Shown here piece by piece: positions 23,028 through 32,911 of a stretch of 47,723 bases of DNA. The first letter of the stretch is position 1; the number at the start of each line of letters is the position of its first letter. The notes under the pieces were generated by a model. That model was not told where the DNA came from, did not search any database, and worked only from the letters and a program-made list of their open reading frames with translations. The DNA lies in contig FTLJ01001091.1 in assembly GCA_900155495.1 (NCBI GenBank), positions 1 to 47,723 on the forward strand, written 5' to 3'. A program made the translations under genes and the position numbers. Source of the DNA: Porogramme epimiltina (Eukaryota; Basidiomycota; Agaricomycetes; Polyporales; Polyporaceae).

Positions 23028-23889
23028 GAAACTGCAAGCGTAGACGGTGGTACGGTGCAAGAAGCCGATGCGAGTGAAGCCGGGGTGGAGGAGGGGCAGA
23101 TTTAGGACGAGATCTGAGGGAGATCGCGACGCCCGTTCCTGGCGTCTAGCATTTATTGCCTCCTCGCCCCGCGCGACCACACCCGCCCCGCCGACAAAGG
23201 CCGTCCCGCGTCCTGCGTCCCGCTCGCCCCCAAGGCCGGCCGCTCCGCTCGCAGGTCGCGACCACGCTCGCACCTTCGCTGTCGCCGGCGGGCGCACTGG
23301 TCAGCACGCACCGCCCTGACGTGGCCGCGATGACTCGCCCCGCCACACTCGATGACGCGCGCACAGTCCACGCCCGGCACATTCGGGACGGTGCGCGCGC
23401 TTCCTCCGCTCCGCGTCCTCGGCCTCTAGCGCCCGGCGCTCGCTGGGGCGCCAGCGGGCCCACACAAGACGCAAGACGGGCCCTTCGCGTTCCACCCTTC
23501 GTGTTCCAGAGACCAAGCCCGCGAGACAAACCGCGCCGCGCGAGCCCTCCCCACGCCGCACGCCCCAGCAGCAGGCCACGCACCCGCCGCCCCTCCCGCG
23601 CCCGCGCTTCCCCACCCTTCCAAGAGGCTCGTCCGGCCGCGGGCTCCGGTCGACGCTGGGATCCCGCTCGCCCCGCCTCAGACTCCCACCGGCAGCGCGG
23701 CGTCCGCTCCCAGCCTGCGCGCCGCCCGCAGCCGCCCCCGTGTGGTCCCTCCGACAGCCCCTCGGACCCTCGATGCCCGCACCCGCCCAAAATCTCCCTT
23801 CTGCACGCTGTGCTGCCCTCCGTGCACGTCGAAACGCGTGTCAACAGGCGCGGGCGGCCACAGCGCGCCCAGCCGCCCCTCTCCCCCTT

Positions 23890-23925
23890 TCCATTCGGAT
23901 TGCCATTCGGATTCACATTCGGGCT
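23890..23925. repeat. Short tandem repeat, three units of about 12 bp
   Basis: The plus strand reads CCATTCGGATTG, then the same with slight change, then ACATTCGGGCTC. Three imperfect 12-bp units occur in noncoding sequence. Confidence 0.6.
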
Positions 23926-24453
23926 CGGACGACGTCGGACGACCACAAGGCGCCTCCACGCAGCAGCTGCCTATTCTCGTGCCCCTTGTGCTCTGCATAC
24001 CCCAGACTACCCCGCACTCCCTCGAGGTCATGCGACCCTGCCCCGATCAGAAGAGCGCCCCTTGCGCCCTGCACGTCCCACCACTGCGCCAACGCTTCAG
24101 AGCTTCTCTCACCCTGTCGTTCCTCGATCTGGCTCCCGGCGGACGCGTCCGCCGCCAGGAGGCCTCGCGCCGCGCTGCGTCAATAGTGCGGGTATCCAAC
24201 GCTTCCGACGCGCACACACACATTCTGCGCACGCGTACTGACGGGGTAGGACGGCGCGCGGCGCGCAGCCTTCCTTCCATTCAATAACAACGCTCGCGAT
24301 CCGTGCCCCCCTCTGCTATACGACATGCAGCCCTCTCTTCGGGCACCAGCTTATAACCGCTAGGCTGCCGCACCGCGCGCGGCCGCGCACGCACGCCACC
24401 ACGCCTGGTCCTCCCAGACCCCGCACGCGCGCGAGCGTAATCCGCCGCCGCCG

Positions 24454-24456
<3 letters not shown>

Positions 24457-24488
<32 letters not shown>

Positions 24489-24512
24489 NNCCCCCGCCCC
24501 CCCCCCCCCCCC
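24457..24512. repeat. Poly-C tract interrupted by NN
   Basis: A run of about 32 C, then NN at 24489-24490, five C, one G and about 16 C. The homopolymer and unknown bases show that its true length is not resolved in this assembly. Confidence 0.9.
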
Positions 24513-24899
24513 ATTCGAACTTCCGCATCTCGTACACTCTCGGCACCTCGGCGCGGTCTGCCGTGCGCGCCGCGGCGTCCTGTCCGTTTCCCGCTAGCCC
24601 ACCCCCCCTCGCGCGCGATCTGGCCCAGGTTGGGGAAGCTTCTTTCGCGTGGGCTGGCATCGCTCGGACTCCCATAGGCCGCGAGCGAGCGGGAGAGAGG
24701 GGGCGGTTCCACAGGGCGGAGAGGGGGGGGGACGTGTGCGACTGCAGGTCGGGAAGTTCCCGACTAATCCGGAACGGGCGTCGAGGTGCTCGGGTAGACG
24801 TGCAGCAGTAGTTCGGGTGGAAGGTGCGGTGGCATGGCACCTGGCAGAGTGTCCCGGGCCAGCAGCTCTACCGCCGCACCGCGCATCCCTGGGCCGCCC

Positions 24900-24905
24900 T
24901 ATATA
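24900..24905 (+). promoter_or_regulatory. Isolated TATATA element in the GC-rich desert
   Basis: CCCTATATACCACCC stands out in strongly GC-rich sequence and closely resembles the TATATAGA element before the F-box gene (27936). No coding frame follows it convincingly. It may mark a noncoding transcript. Confidence 0.3.
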
Positions 24906-26117
24906 CCACCCTGGACGTCGCCCAGAGATAGACACGGAACGTTTCGCTCGAGCGGGCGGGAGGGCGCAGAAGGAGGCAGGATCCGGCCCTTGCGTGTGTG
25001 CTCGATCGGTGCCTTTCGCACCAGCTCTCGAGCCTGCTCCGAGTCCGAGGAGGAGGCCCCCAAAGCACACGCACACCCTCTTCGCGTGCACACACGACGC
25101 GGCCGCGCGCAGGTTCGGCCCCGGTCGTGCGAACCCAAACGCCCTGGTGCCCAGAGCGCAGCGGCCGAGGACACGCCTTCCCAGGTAAGGGAGCGCGGAC
25201 CTCCCAGCGGAAGCACATCGATCTAGCGGACGAGAACGCCCCCCTCATCCCGCGAGCGCCGCGCAGACGCCCGGCGCAGCCGCGGGGGAGTGTCGTGAAT
25301 GCCGCTAGTCTGCCGTCCTCTGGTCACCGGACGCGGCGGAAGGTGCACGGGTTGACGACGGGTGTGTGGGGGAGGGCCGTCGCCTGTCCGGAGGACCGTT
25401 GCGAAGTCCCCCGCGGTCGAGGCTTCTGCGCGCGTGGCGCGGCCGCGATCGCTTCGGATTCTCTCGCCATGGCTCGATATGGGCGCGACGATGACGGGCG
25501 TGCGCAGGCAGAGATGAGGGTGGGGGGTGTGCACGCCCGCGGCGGCGGCGGCGGACCGCCATCGCATTAATCGTATTGTAAGAACGCGGAGCGAAATGAA
25601 AAAAAGAACCTCGAAGCGACGTCGGACGTTCGGTATCGCGGGCCAGCACCTCCGCCGCGCCGTTCCCAGCTCCAGCAGCCTGGGCGTGCGCAGGCGCACC
25701 ACCGGATGCCGCGGCCGGGGGGACGAGGGGGGGATGAAGGGGCGGAAGCGCGTCCGTGCGCGTTTTCGCAGAGGCGGCGGCGAATGGGCGAGCGGGACCA
25801 GAGGGCCGCGTTCCACGCCGCGGTGGGGGGAAAGACAGAAGAAACGGTTCGCACCCCAGATGTCAGCGGTGGCACGAGAACGCGCAGACACAGCAGCGCA
25901 CGCACCTCTCCCTCAGAACCCGGGACCGCACCACTCGGGGCGCTGCCGCACCTGCCGCACCCCAGCCTGCCCGCCCCGCTCCTCCTCCCGCACCTCCCGA
26001 TCCTGCCCCAGCCCTTGCTCCCGCGCACGTCCGACAAGCCCCCTACCCAAGCACCCCGCTGCGCCCGGCCGCGCCCTTGCACGCCCCCCCTCCTCCTCCT
26101 CCCGCGCACGGGGCACG

Positions 26118-26645
26118 CTACTTGCGCATGCCCGCCGAGATGGCCGTCATCTTGTCCGGCGAGTCGCGGAGGTAGAACAGCTTCGCGCGGCGCATGCGCG
26201 GGCCCGCGCGGCCCTCGGTGCCCCCGCCGCCCGCGCGCATGAGCACCTTGATGTCCCGCACGTGCGGCGAGCACACAAAGTACTGCACCTCCACGCCCGT
26301 CCGGTTGATCACGTTCCTAAGGAGGATCGACGTGTCCCCGCCGCGTCGCCGGATCGAGAGCAGCACGCCCGTGAACGTCGTCGGCGCGTACTTGCTCGAT
26401 ATCTGCAGAACCGCCCCGGGAAGGATGCGCTGGGGGTGCCGCTTCCCGAACCGGGCGAGGAGGGCTTGCTTTTCGGGGGTGAGGAGGCGTTGAGTGAGGT
26501 AGGGCATGAGCCCCTTGCCGGCTTTTGTCGGTTCGGGAGCGGGGACGGCGGAAGGTGGGGGAATTATGGCGGCATTAGAGTAGGGATACGGCTGGGCAGT
26601 CGTAGACATGAGCCGTTTCGCGCATCTTCGGAAAGCGTTGAGCAT
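26118..26645 (-). CDS. IMG1: Mitochondrial large-subunit ribosomal protein bL19m
   Basis: Structural protein of the mitochondrial 54S subunit, homologous to bacterial L19 and yeast Img1. Single exon, 175 residues. The N-terminus MLNAFRRCAKRLMSTTAQP is a basic, acid-free mitochondrial presequence. The L19 core spans about residues 75-165: PGAVLQISSKYAPTTFTGVLLSIRRRG, then DTSILLRNVINRTGVEVQYF and SPHVRDIKVL, ending in MRRAKLFYLRDSPDKMTAIS. A Gly-rich loop plus about 15 residues sits between the last two strands. The start is the first Met and is supported by the presequence. Confidence 0.93.
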   Translation of the reverse strand: MLNAFRRCAKRLMSTTAQPYPYSNAAIIPPPSAVPAPEPTKAGKGLMPYLTQRLLTPEKQALLARFGKRHPQRILPGAVLQISSKYAPTTFTGVLLSIRRRGGDTSILLRNVINRTGVEVQYFVCSPHVRDIKVLMRAGGGGTEGRAGPRMRRAKLFYLRDSPDKMTAISAGMRK

Positions 26646-28000
26646 GGTGGCGAGACGTGCCGGACGACGGTGAGTGAAGAGACTGCACCGAGGTGCGCCA
26701 GCAAAGTTGCGACGGCACAGAAGCGCGCATCATCACGTGACCTAGAGCGCTCGAGATATGTTTTCCGAGACTCGGAGCATCTTGGAGCGTCGTCGTGAAC
26801 ATATGTGTGAATTTTGGGATGTGGCCCGCTTGGCGACCATGGACTGGACCTAGAACTTGGTCTGCACACCGGTGTATTATGATCTCGATTCGAGCTGCGT
26901 GGAAGCAATGCGTATGTGAAGGCACCGTCCAAGACTAAGCTTCCGGAAGGTTTTGTATGTAACGAATACTAATAGCCCGTGTACTATGAAACCTACGAGA
27001 GCGCCGTGGGGGTTCGGTGATCACAGAAAAGTCTACACAAAAGCCTACAGGAGGCGTGGAGGTGGGCGCGGGGTCTGGGCGGATATCGGGGTGTGGTGTG
27101 TGCCTCGGAAAGAGTAGGAAACATTGCACGAAAGAAGGAGAGTTTGGCGGGGTCGAAAGACCGTGGGTGGCCTGCGTGACGGCGTGCGAGAGGAAGGAAA
27201 AATGACGTACTTGTGAATAGCAGTGGCCAGCAGATTGCCGTCCGACGAGGACTAGAAGGACTCCAGGTCAGCTTCTGGCTGCTTCGGGATGCATGCAGAG
27301 CGCTCTGGTGGCTGGCCACATTTTCGACGTCGGTGCGTATACGTATGCGGCCGAGGGGGGCGGCGATGAAGATTTGGCTCAGGGCGCGGCTGGAAGCGGG
27401 CGAACGCGGATGCCGTGAATGAAAGATGGGGCGGGGGGGCTCGTTGCGATCGGGGCGATGAGGGCGGGAGGCACGCGCGCCGGCAGGGAGCAACGAGGCA
27501 GGCGGCACGCGGCGTGCGATGGGGCTTGGGATGTCCGGGGAGAGCGTCGGGGAGAGAGGTGTGCGGCGTATGCGGCAGCGCGAGCGGGAAGGCGGCATGT
27601 GGACTGGGAGGGCGCAGACTCGAGCAGACTGCGAGATTCTGGAAGGGCAGGAGGGGGCGGAAGACGGAGAAAAGGACACGTGGCAGGGTGATGGTGAGTC
27701 GGACGATCGTCTGTGGGACAAAAGTAGCCGGGCGGAGGAAGGGGACTTGTCGTTCCAGGGGCCGCAGGCTTTGGATGGCTCCTGGACGCGCACTGGGGCG
27801 AGAAGCGATCTGTCTTCGCGGGCGTCTGCCCAGAGCCTGCCCTCGCTCGCGTCCAGATATCCCTCCTTCCTCTTCGCCACTGTCAGGGCCACGCCCGCCC
27901 ACGCCCTTTTTCCGTCCACGCGCCCTCGTCCGCCCTATATAGACCCCTTCCTCCTCGTCTTCTTTCTCGTCTTTTCCTTCGCAGCCCCTTCACAGCCCTC
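26646..28000. other. Divergent region between bL19m and the F-box gene
   Basis: 1.35 kb between two diverging start codons. The plus strand is purine-rich (G/A) from about 27030 to 27700 and switches to C/T-rich from about 27840 to the F-box start. The long minus-strand frames (26993-27919, 27252-27902) mirror this bias and show no domain. Confidence 0.5.
27936..27943 (+). promoter_or_regulatory. TATA box of the F-box gene
   Basis: TATATAGA within CCGCCCTATATAGACCCC, 58 bp before the ATG at 28001, followed by a C/T-rich leader. Position and sequence fit a fungal core promoter. Confidence 0.65.
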
Positions 28001-29268
28001 ATGGCCCTCCTCGCGCTCCCCGTCGAGCTCATCGACGCCTGCCTTTCCCCCCTCACCCTCAATCACCGCGCCCTCGCCGCCGTCGCGCGCACAAGCCGCC
28101 TCCTCAATACCTGCGCCACCCGCATCCTCTATCGCCATCTCTCCCTCTCCGCTTACGCCAAGAACCTCCCCCTCATCTCCCTTCTCTCCACACATCCCCA
28201 CCTCGCCGCGCACGTCCGCACATTCTCCGTCTACCTCGACGATGCCGATCCAGCCGTCGTCCCTACTTACTCCGATCTCCAACGTGCCCTCGGCCTCATG
28301 ACAAATCTCATGAGCCTCGCGCTCTACGTTGACGCTTCCGCAAGTTGGATTCTCTCACCCCCGCAAGGCGAGAACAGTCAGAAGTCAGACGGAATCCCCA
28401 GCTCCGGACCCGCGTTCTACCCGCGTCTCGAGCATCTGACCTGTAACTTCCCGTTCGACGCACACCTCGCGTCTTTCCTTGCCCAGACCCCGTCTCTTAT
28501 CTCCCTTACCCTCTCCTCTATCCTCTCCGACTCCGAACTCGAGTCCGACCCCCAAGATCTCCCCACCCCAAAGTGCCACATTCACATCCCCACCTCGCAC
28601 ATCCCCCTTCTCGAAGGTTACACAGGTCCCGCAGACCTCTTTCCCACCCTCCTATCTCGTCCGTTGAGGGCCGTACACCTCTCTGGTGACCTCGCCCTCG
28701 ATTTCCTCTCCGTCACGGGCGCTCCGTCGGCGGGTGGGGCGGTGCCCCCCCTCCGAGCCAGGGACGACGTCGTCACCCATCAGTCTCGGGGCGGAAGCAT
28801 TCCGGCCGCCGGGGGTGCCGCTCTGCAGGTGATGAGTGCCATGACCAGCGAGCCACCCGCGGAGCTCCTCGATGCGCTCGCGCTCGCGTTCCCAAACCTT
28901 GTCTGCTTGCGCGTGATGACGACACATGCGATGTGGGATCTACCGGACTTGGTGCGTAATCGCTTTCCCTTCCAGCCTCGCGCGCGATCGCTGACCGTGA
29001 TGTGATCACCTTGCGCACCCTCTAGTCCTTCTATTCGCACATCGCGGCCACCCTCTCCACTCTCCCCCGTCTCTCCGCCTTCGAGCTCGCCGGTATCCAC
29101 TGGCAATACCGCCCGAAGCCATCCTCGTCACCGTACACGTCCGACAAGGAGTGGCTCTCCCCTTCCGTGGTCCCCCGCGGATTCGAGCCCCTACCGGATG
29201 GTGACGAGTTGGCGGAGGCCGACGGAGACTACGAATTCGATGGCGGGTTCTACGAGTGGTCCCACTAA
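28001..29268 (+). CDS. F-box / leucine-rich-repeat-like protein
   Basis: Probable substrate adaptor of an SCF ubiquitin ligase. Exons 28001-28951 and 29026-29268 give 397 residues. The N-terminus MALLALPVELIDACLSPL, followed by LAAVARTSRLLNTCATRILYRHLSL, is a typical basidiomycete F-box. The rest has regularly spaced leucine-rich segments (LMTNLMSLALYVDA, FYPRLEHLTCNF, PSLISLTLSS, FPNLVCLRVM, TLPRLSAFELAGIHWQY) like degenerate LRRs. The tail is acidic (GDELAEADGDYEFDGG). Such genes are expanded and fast-evolving in Agaricomycetes, so no target can be named. The TATA box at 27936 supports the start. Confidence 0.85.
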
Positions 29269-31715
29269 GCTATCCGCGGCTCGGCAATCGGGAGGGAACA
29301 GAAGGGTGCGGATCTGCATCGGTGCGTCTTCGAGCGCTTCGTCACCTCCCGTCTTCCCCGCCTTGCTCGCCCCTCGTCGCGCTCGGACGTCTTCAACGTC
29401 CCCGGCACCTTTTTTTCCCGATTTCTCGCCGTCCGCATTCGCGCGACCTACAGCGCAAGCGGGCGAACTGGCGCTGTCCGTCTCTCCTCCCGCTATACCA
29501 ACAAAAACACAGTACACATTGTACTCTGGCCGATCCCGCGCTCCTCATGCCCCCCCTCCGCCTTCATTTCCCCGCCGACCACCTTGGGCTCTGCGCCCAT
29601 CGCGGCCATATATTTTCGGTGCCGCATGCCAGCTCTGCACGAATTATCGTTTGGGCTCCCAACCTCCCGTTTAGCGGCGGGCTAACGTCCACCGCCTAAT
29701 TTATCGACGCGAGCGTCCGGCCGGGCAGCTTCGTCGTTCGGATTGGTAAACGCACATTACTCCTCGCACATAGTCGCCCCCCGTTATGACATTAATCCCC
29801 ATCGGTTGGAACACCCTCCTCCGCTATCTCGTACATTATGTATACCTGCTTTCCGCTTTTCAACCGTTCCCACCATATCATCTCATCTCCCCCATCCCTC
29901 TGCCCCGTCCAATCGCTGTCTCGCTAGTGTTCACATTCCGCTTCCATGGCTCCACTGCATCACCTCGATCGTAATCTCCTCCCGCAGCATTGACGCATTC
30001 AGTTCACCGCTTCGCTCTCGCCTCGCCGCCCCCATGCATGCATTCCCGCGTCTTTCTGGTACACCATCATCGCAGCGAGGGCCCCCTGCATCTCAGATCC
30101 ATTCTCATTACTTAGTTTCCGGAGTCCGAGCAACTCAATCCACCCGTCCCCTTTCCTTCCGCCGTGTTCTGCCGCCCATGACTCCGCACCTCACTTCTCA
30201 TCGCCCGTCACCCATGCCATCCACCCCGTTTCCTAGCCACCGCGCACACCCGCGCACGTACAGTAGCCCGTCGTGTAGCGCTCGCTAGTCACCCTTGTAT
30301 GCCCACGAGGTGTATCGTACTCTCGCTGTATGTACGCGTACCGTAGACCACGCATTCCGTAATATATAATGCATTTTTCCCCCTCCTACAGCCACGTTCA
30401 GCTCGTCATCGCCGTAGCACCTACCGCACCCGCTGCGGCCTCGCGCACTGCGGGCGCCACGACATCTTCGCCCCCGCCCCACTCCACTGACATGAGAACA
30501 TGGGCGCAGAACACAGAACACCGGCGCCGGATTAGTGGGGCACTAGGCCCACAGGCCTTCTCGCTCCTCCCCGCGCGGCACGCTCGCGGCGGTGCTCCAC
30601 CACCTCTGTTTTCCCTCGCCGCTACGAAGGGCGAGATGGGCGATCGGCGCGCCCCGCGCATCGCGAAGCCTTCCCGCTCCCCGCGATCGCGAACTGAGTT
30701 TCCCAGGGGGGCGCTCTCCCGGCCGGTCGACGTCAGCTCGCTCGCGCCTCGAGCGAGCGTCGAGGGTCGAGGGTCGAGAACGCGTCGACGCGCGCGCGTT
30801 TGGGCTGTCGAGCTTTCGGGCTTCCAAGCTCCCGCGGCCTGGGACCCCCCATCTCCCCATGCCGTCAATGCCCCCAGACCGTAGCCGTCCCCACGGGCGG
30901 CACATCGCATCATATCTGATAATCTAAGGCCCTGCGCGGGGGGGGGGGGCGCGAAGGGCTTCGCGGGGAGAGGGGGAGGCGCACAGGCGCGACGGGGACG
31001 TACCGCGATCTGGGCGGAAGGGAAGCGCAGCCACGCGGCCCTGCCCACGCGCGGGAGCTCTCCGGCGCGCCCGGTGTTTGCGCACGTCGCGCGACATAGA
31101 GTTGCCCGAGGGCGTCGACGGGGCGCGCGTCATTATTATTTTTGTGGTTGTTGTTGCGCCGTCGCAGCTTTTTTTGGGTTCGAGTGTGGGCCCGCCGCGT
31201 TCGCTCGTTCTCTCCGCTGAGCAGGCCGCGGGGGGAGTGCGCACGCGCGCGTCGAAGTGTGATGCCGGACGGAGTTCTCTGGGGACCCTCAAACCAGCCG
31301 TCGCGCATTTGCCGGAAGGGCCTCTTCGACTCTCGAGCTGGTCGACGCCGACTGGGCTCGGGCTTCGAGCAGCCCCTCGCTGCTTCCGCGAACCGCGCGG
31401 TACTTCCACCCGGCGAGATGTGTATGGGCCTGCCGCCGGGGCGTCACAAACCTGGAAAGGGGCCGCGTAGCTCTGAGGGGGGACGGGGGGCAGTGGAGAG
31501 AAGAGCCCTCTGAGCGGCTGCGCACACGTTCGAGGCACAGGCAAGGTTGCAATAGTCTGCAGCGCGCGCGCGCGTACCGACGCGAGGGGCCCTGACCCGC
31601 GGCGTGAGTGTGTCTCTCTGCTAGAATCTCCGAAGCACAAGGAGGCAGCACGCCGCGCGCCCCCATGCCTCGGGCCTCAGGGTCCACCCGCGCGCTCTGC
31701 GGTCATCTGCGCGCA

Positions 31716-31721
31716 TATAAG
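31716..31721 (+). promoter_or_regulatory. Isolated TATAAG element in GC-rich sequence
   Basis: GCGCATATAAGGCCG stands out from its GC-rich surroundings and resembles the element near 47644. No convincing coding frame follows. It is a possible promoter of an unannotated transcript. Confidence 0.25.
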
Positions 31722-31889
31722 GCCGCGTCCGGGCGAAGAGCAACACCGGCCTGCTATCGCGGCGGGGTGCGCGCAGTCGTGCATCGTCGCCTTCGCTCAT
31801 CGCCCGTGGACTGGAGGCTGCCAATGGTCGACGGTCGCACGGGTGCGCCGCCACACTTATCGTGCGTGGACGTGAACGGCGCACAATCG

Positions 31890-31936
31890 CTGGAGGAGCA
31901 GCAACAGCAGTAGCAGCAGCAGCGGCGACGGCGACC
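31890..31936. repeat. Imperfect CAG/CGG trinucleotide repeat
   Basis: GGAGGAGCAGCAACAGCAGT followed by AGCAGCAGCAGCGGCGACGG. An imperfect triplet repeat in noncoding GC-rich sequence. Confidence 0.75.
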
Positions 31937-32911
31937 CTCGGAGGCGTTCGGAATTCCGACAATTGGCTGTCGATAGCGGCACAGGGCATCGGAGTTCGCG
32001 TCTGCATTACTCCCCGGGGCAGTCTGCAGACGACGTCTCGGGACAGCTGGGGACTAGAGGGTGCGAGATGTGATACGGAGCCACCCCAGATCCGGCGAAG
32101 GTGGGCGTGGGGCAGGCTGCGCCTCATATGGGTTCCATTCGAGTCGTCGAGACGCGGTCGCGCGGGCGGCGCAGCGGCCGGACGAGAACGTTCGAAGCAC
32201 GCCGCGGGCGGCCGCTCGCCACGGACTAGCAGTGCTCATGCGCCCCTGCCCCCGCGCGAGGACGTACGTGGGGACGCTCCGCGATCGTGATAGAGGTGCA
32301 TTATACGAGGATGCGCCGCGCCCGGTAGGGCACATTGCAGTGATAGGCCGCGGATACGCGCGCGCACGCACCCACGTCTCGCCTTGGCAGCTGGCTGCCG
32401 GCGGGGCGCAGATTCCAGATGCATACATAGTACATACACACGGCACAGCGAGCGAGCGGCCGCGCGGGCGCTCCGCGTCTCCACCCGTGAGCCCGCCGGG
32501 ATGGGTAGCGCGATCGCCCTCCGCGCGTCCGCGCCGCGGACGGACGGATACGCACTGGGTGCAGCAGCCAGCTGTCTGCGGAGCGCGAGGCTGGAAGTGG
32601 GGGCGTGGCCGGAACGGCGGGGAGAGTTCAAACGCAGACGTATCACAACTCCGCCCGCGGGCGCGGCAGCACGGTCACGGCCACGGCGGCTGGGCAGTCG
32701 AGGCACGCCCGACCACTGCGCGCGCACGCCGGGGCCTTCGCGAAGCGCGTGCCAGTGCCCAATCCCGGCGCCGCGCCCGCTTCGCTTCTTCTGAGGCCCA
32801 AACGCTACTGACGTCCGAGGCGCGAACCTCCCTCCCCCCCGTTCCGCTCCGAGGGCAACCTCCGCGAGAGTTCCGGACACGGCTCGGAGGCGGCCCCGCG
32901 CGGGCGGCCCA

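Larger units (their letters stand above)
22998..26117. other. 3.1 kb GC-rich gene desert
   Basis: Upstream of the transcription factor gene and downstream of bL19m. Very GC- and CpG-rich. Open frames are long on both strands (up to 361 codons at 23156-24241, and 25527-26798 running antisense into bL19m), but they contradict each other and have no domains. It includes a 12-bp tandem repeat near 23890, a C run with NN near 24457-24512 and a TATATA element at 24900. It probably includes the long regulatory region of the transcription factor, and perhaps a noncoding RNA. Confidence 0.5.
29269..32911. other. 3.6 kb GC-rich region between two convergent genes
   Basis: Flanked by the 3' ends of the F-box gene (plus) and the MYND gene (minus), which is unusually long for a convergent gap. 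29500-30280 is C/T-rich on the plus strand. 30380-32880 is very GC-rich, with G runs near 30939 and a CAG-type repeat near 31894. A TATAAG element lies at 31716. Frames on both strands look like products of composition. I see no protein gene. Confidence 0.5.

Noticed and set aside
23156..24241. 361-codon plus-strand open frame in the GC-rich desert
   Set aside because: High GC content removes stop codons in all frames. An equally long frame runs on the other strand (23146-23946), and neither shows a domain or a codon pattern like the real genes.
25527..26798. 423-codon plus-strand open frame antisense to bL19m
   Set aside because: It is a mirror of the well-supported bL19m gene plus GC-rich flank. 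The translation is Arg/Pro-rich with no domain.
26993..27919. 308-codon minus-strand frame upstream of the F-box gene
   Set aside because: It follows the purine/pyrimidine strand bias of the promoter region, is Ser/Pro/Arg-rich, has no domain, and competes with another overlapping frame.
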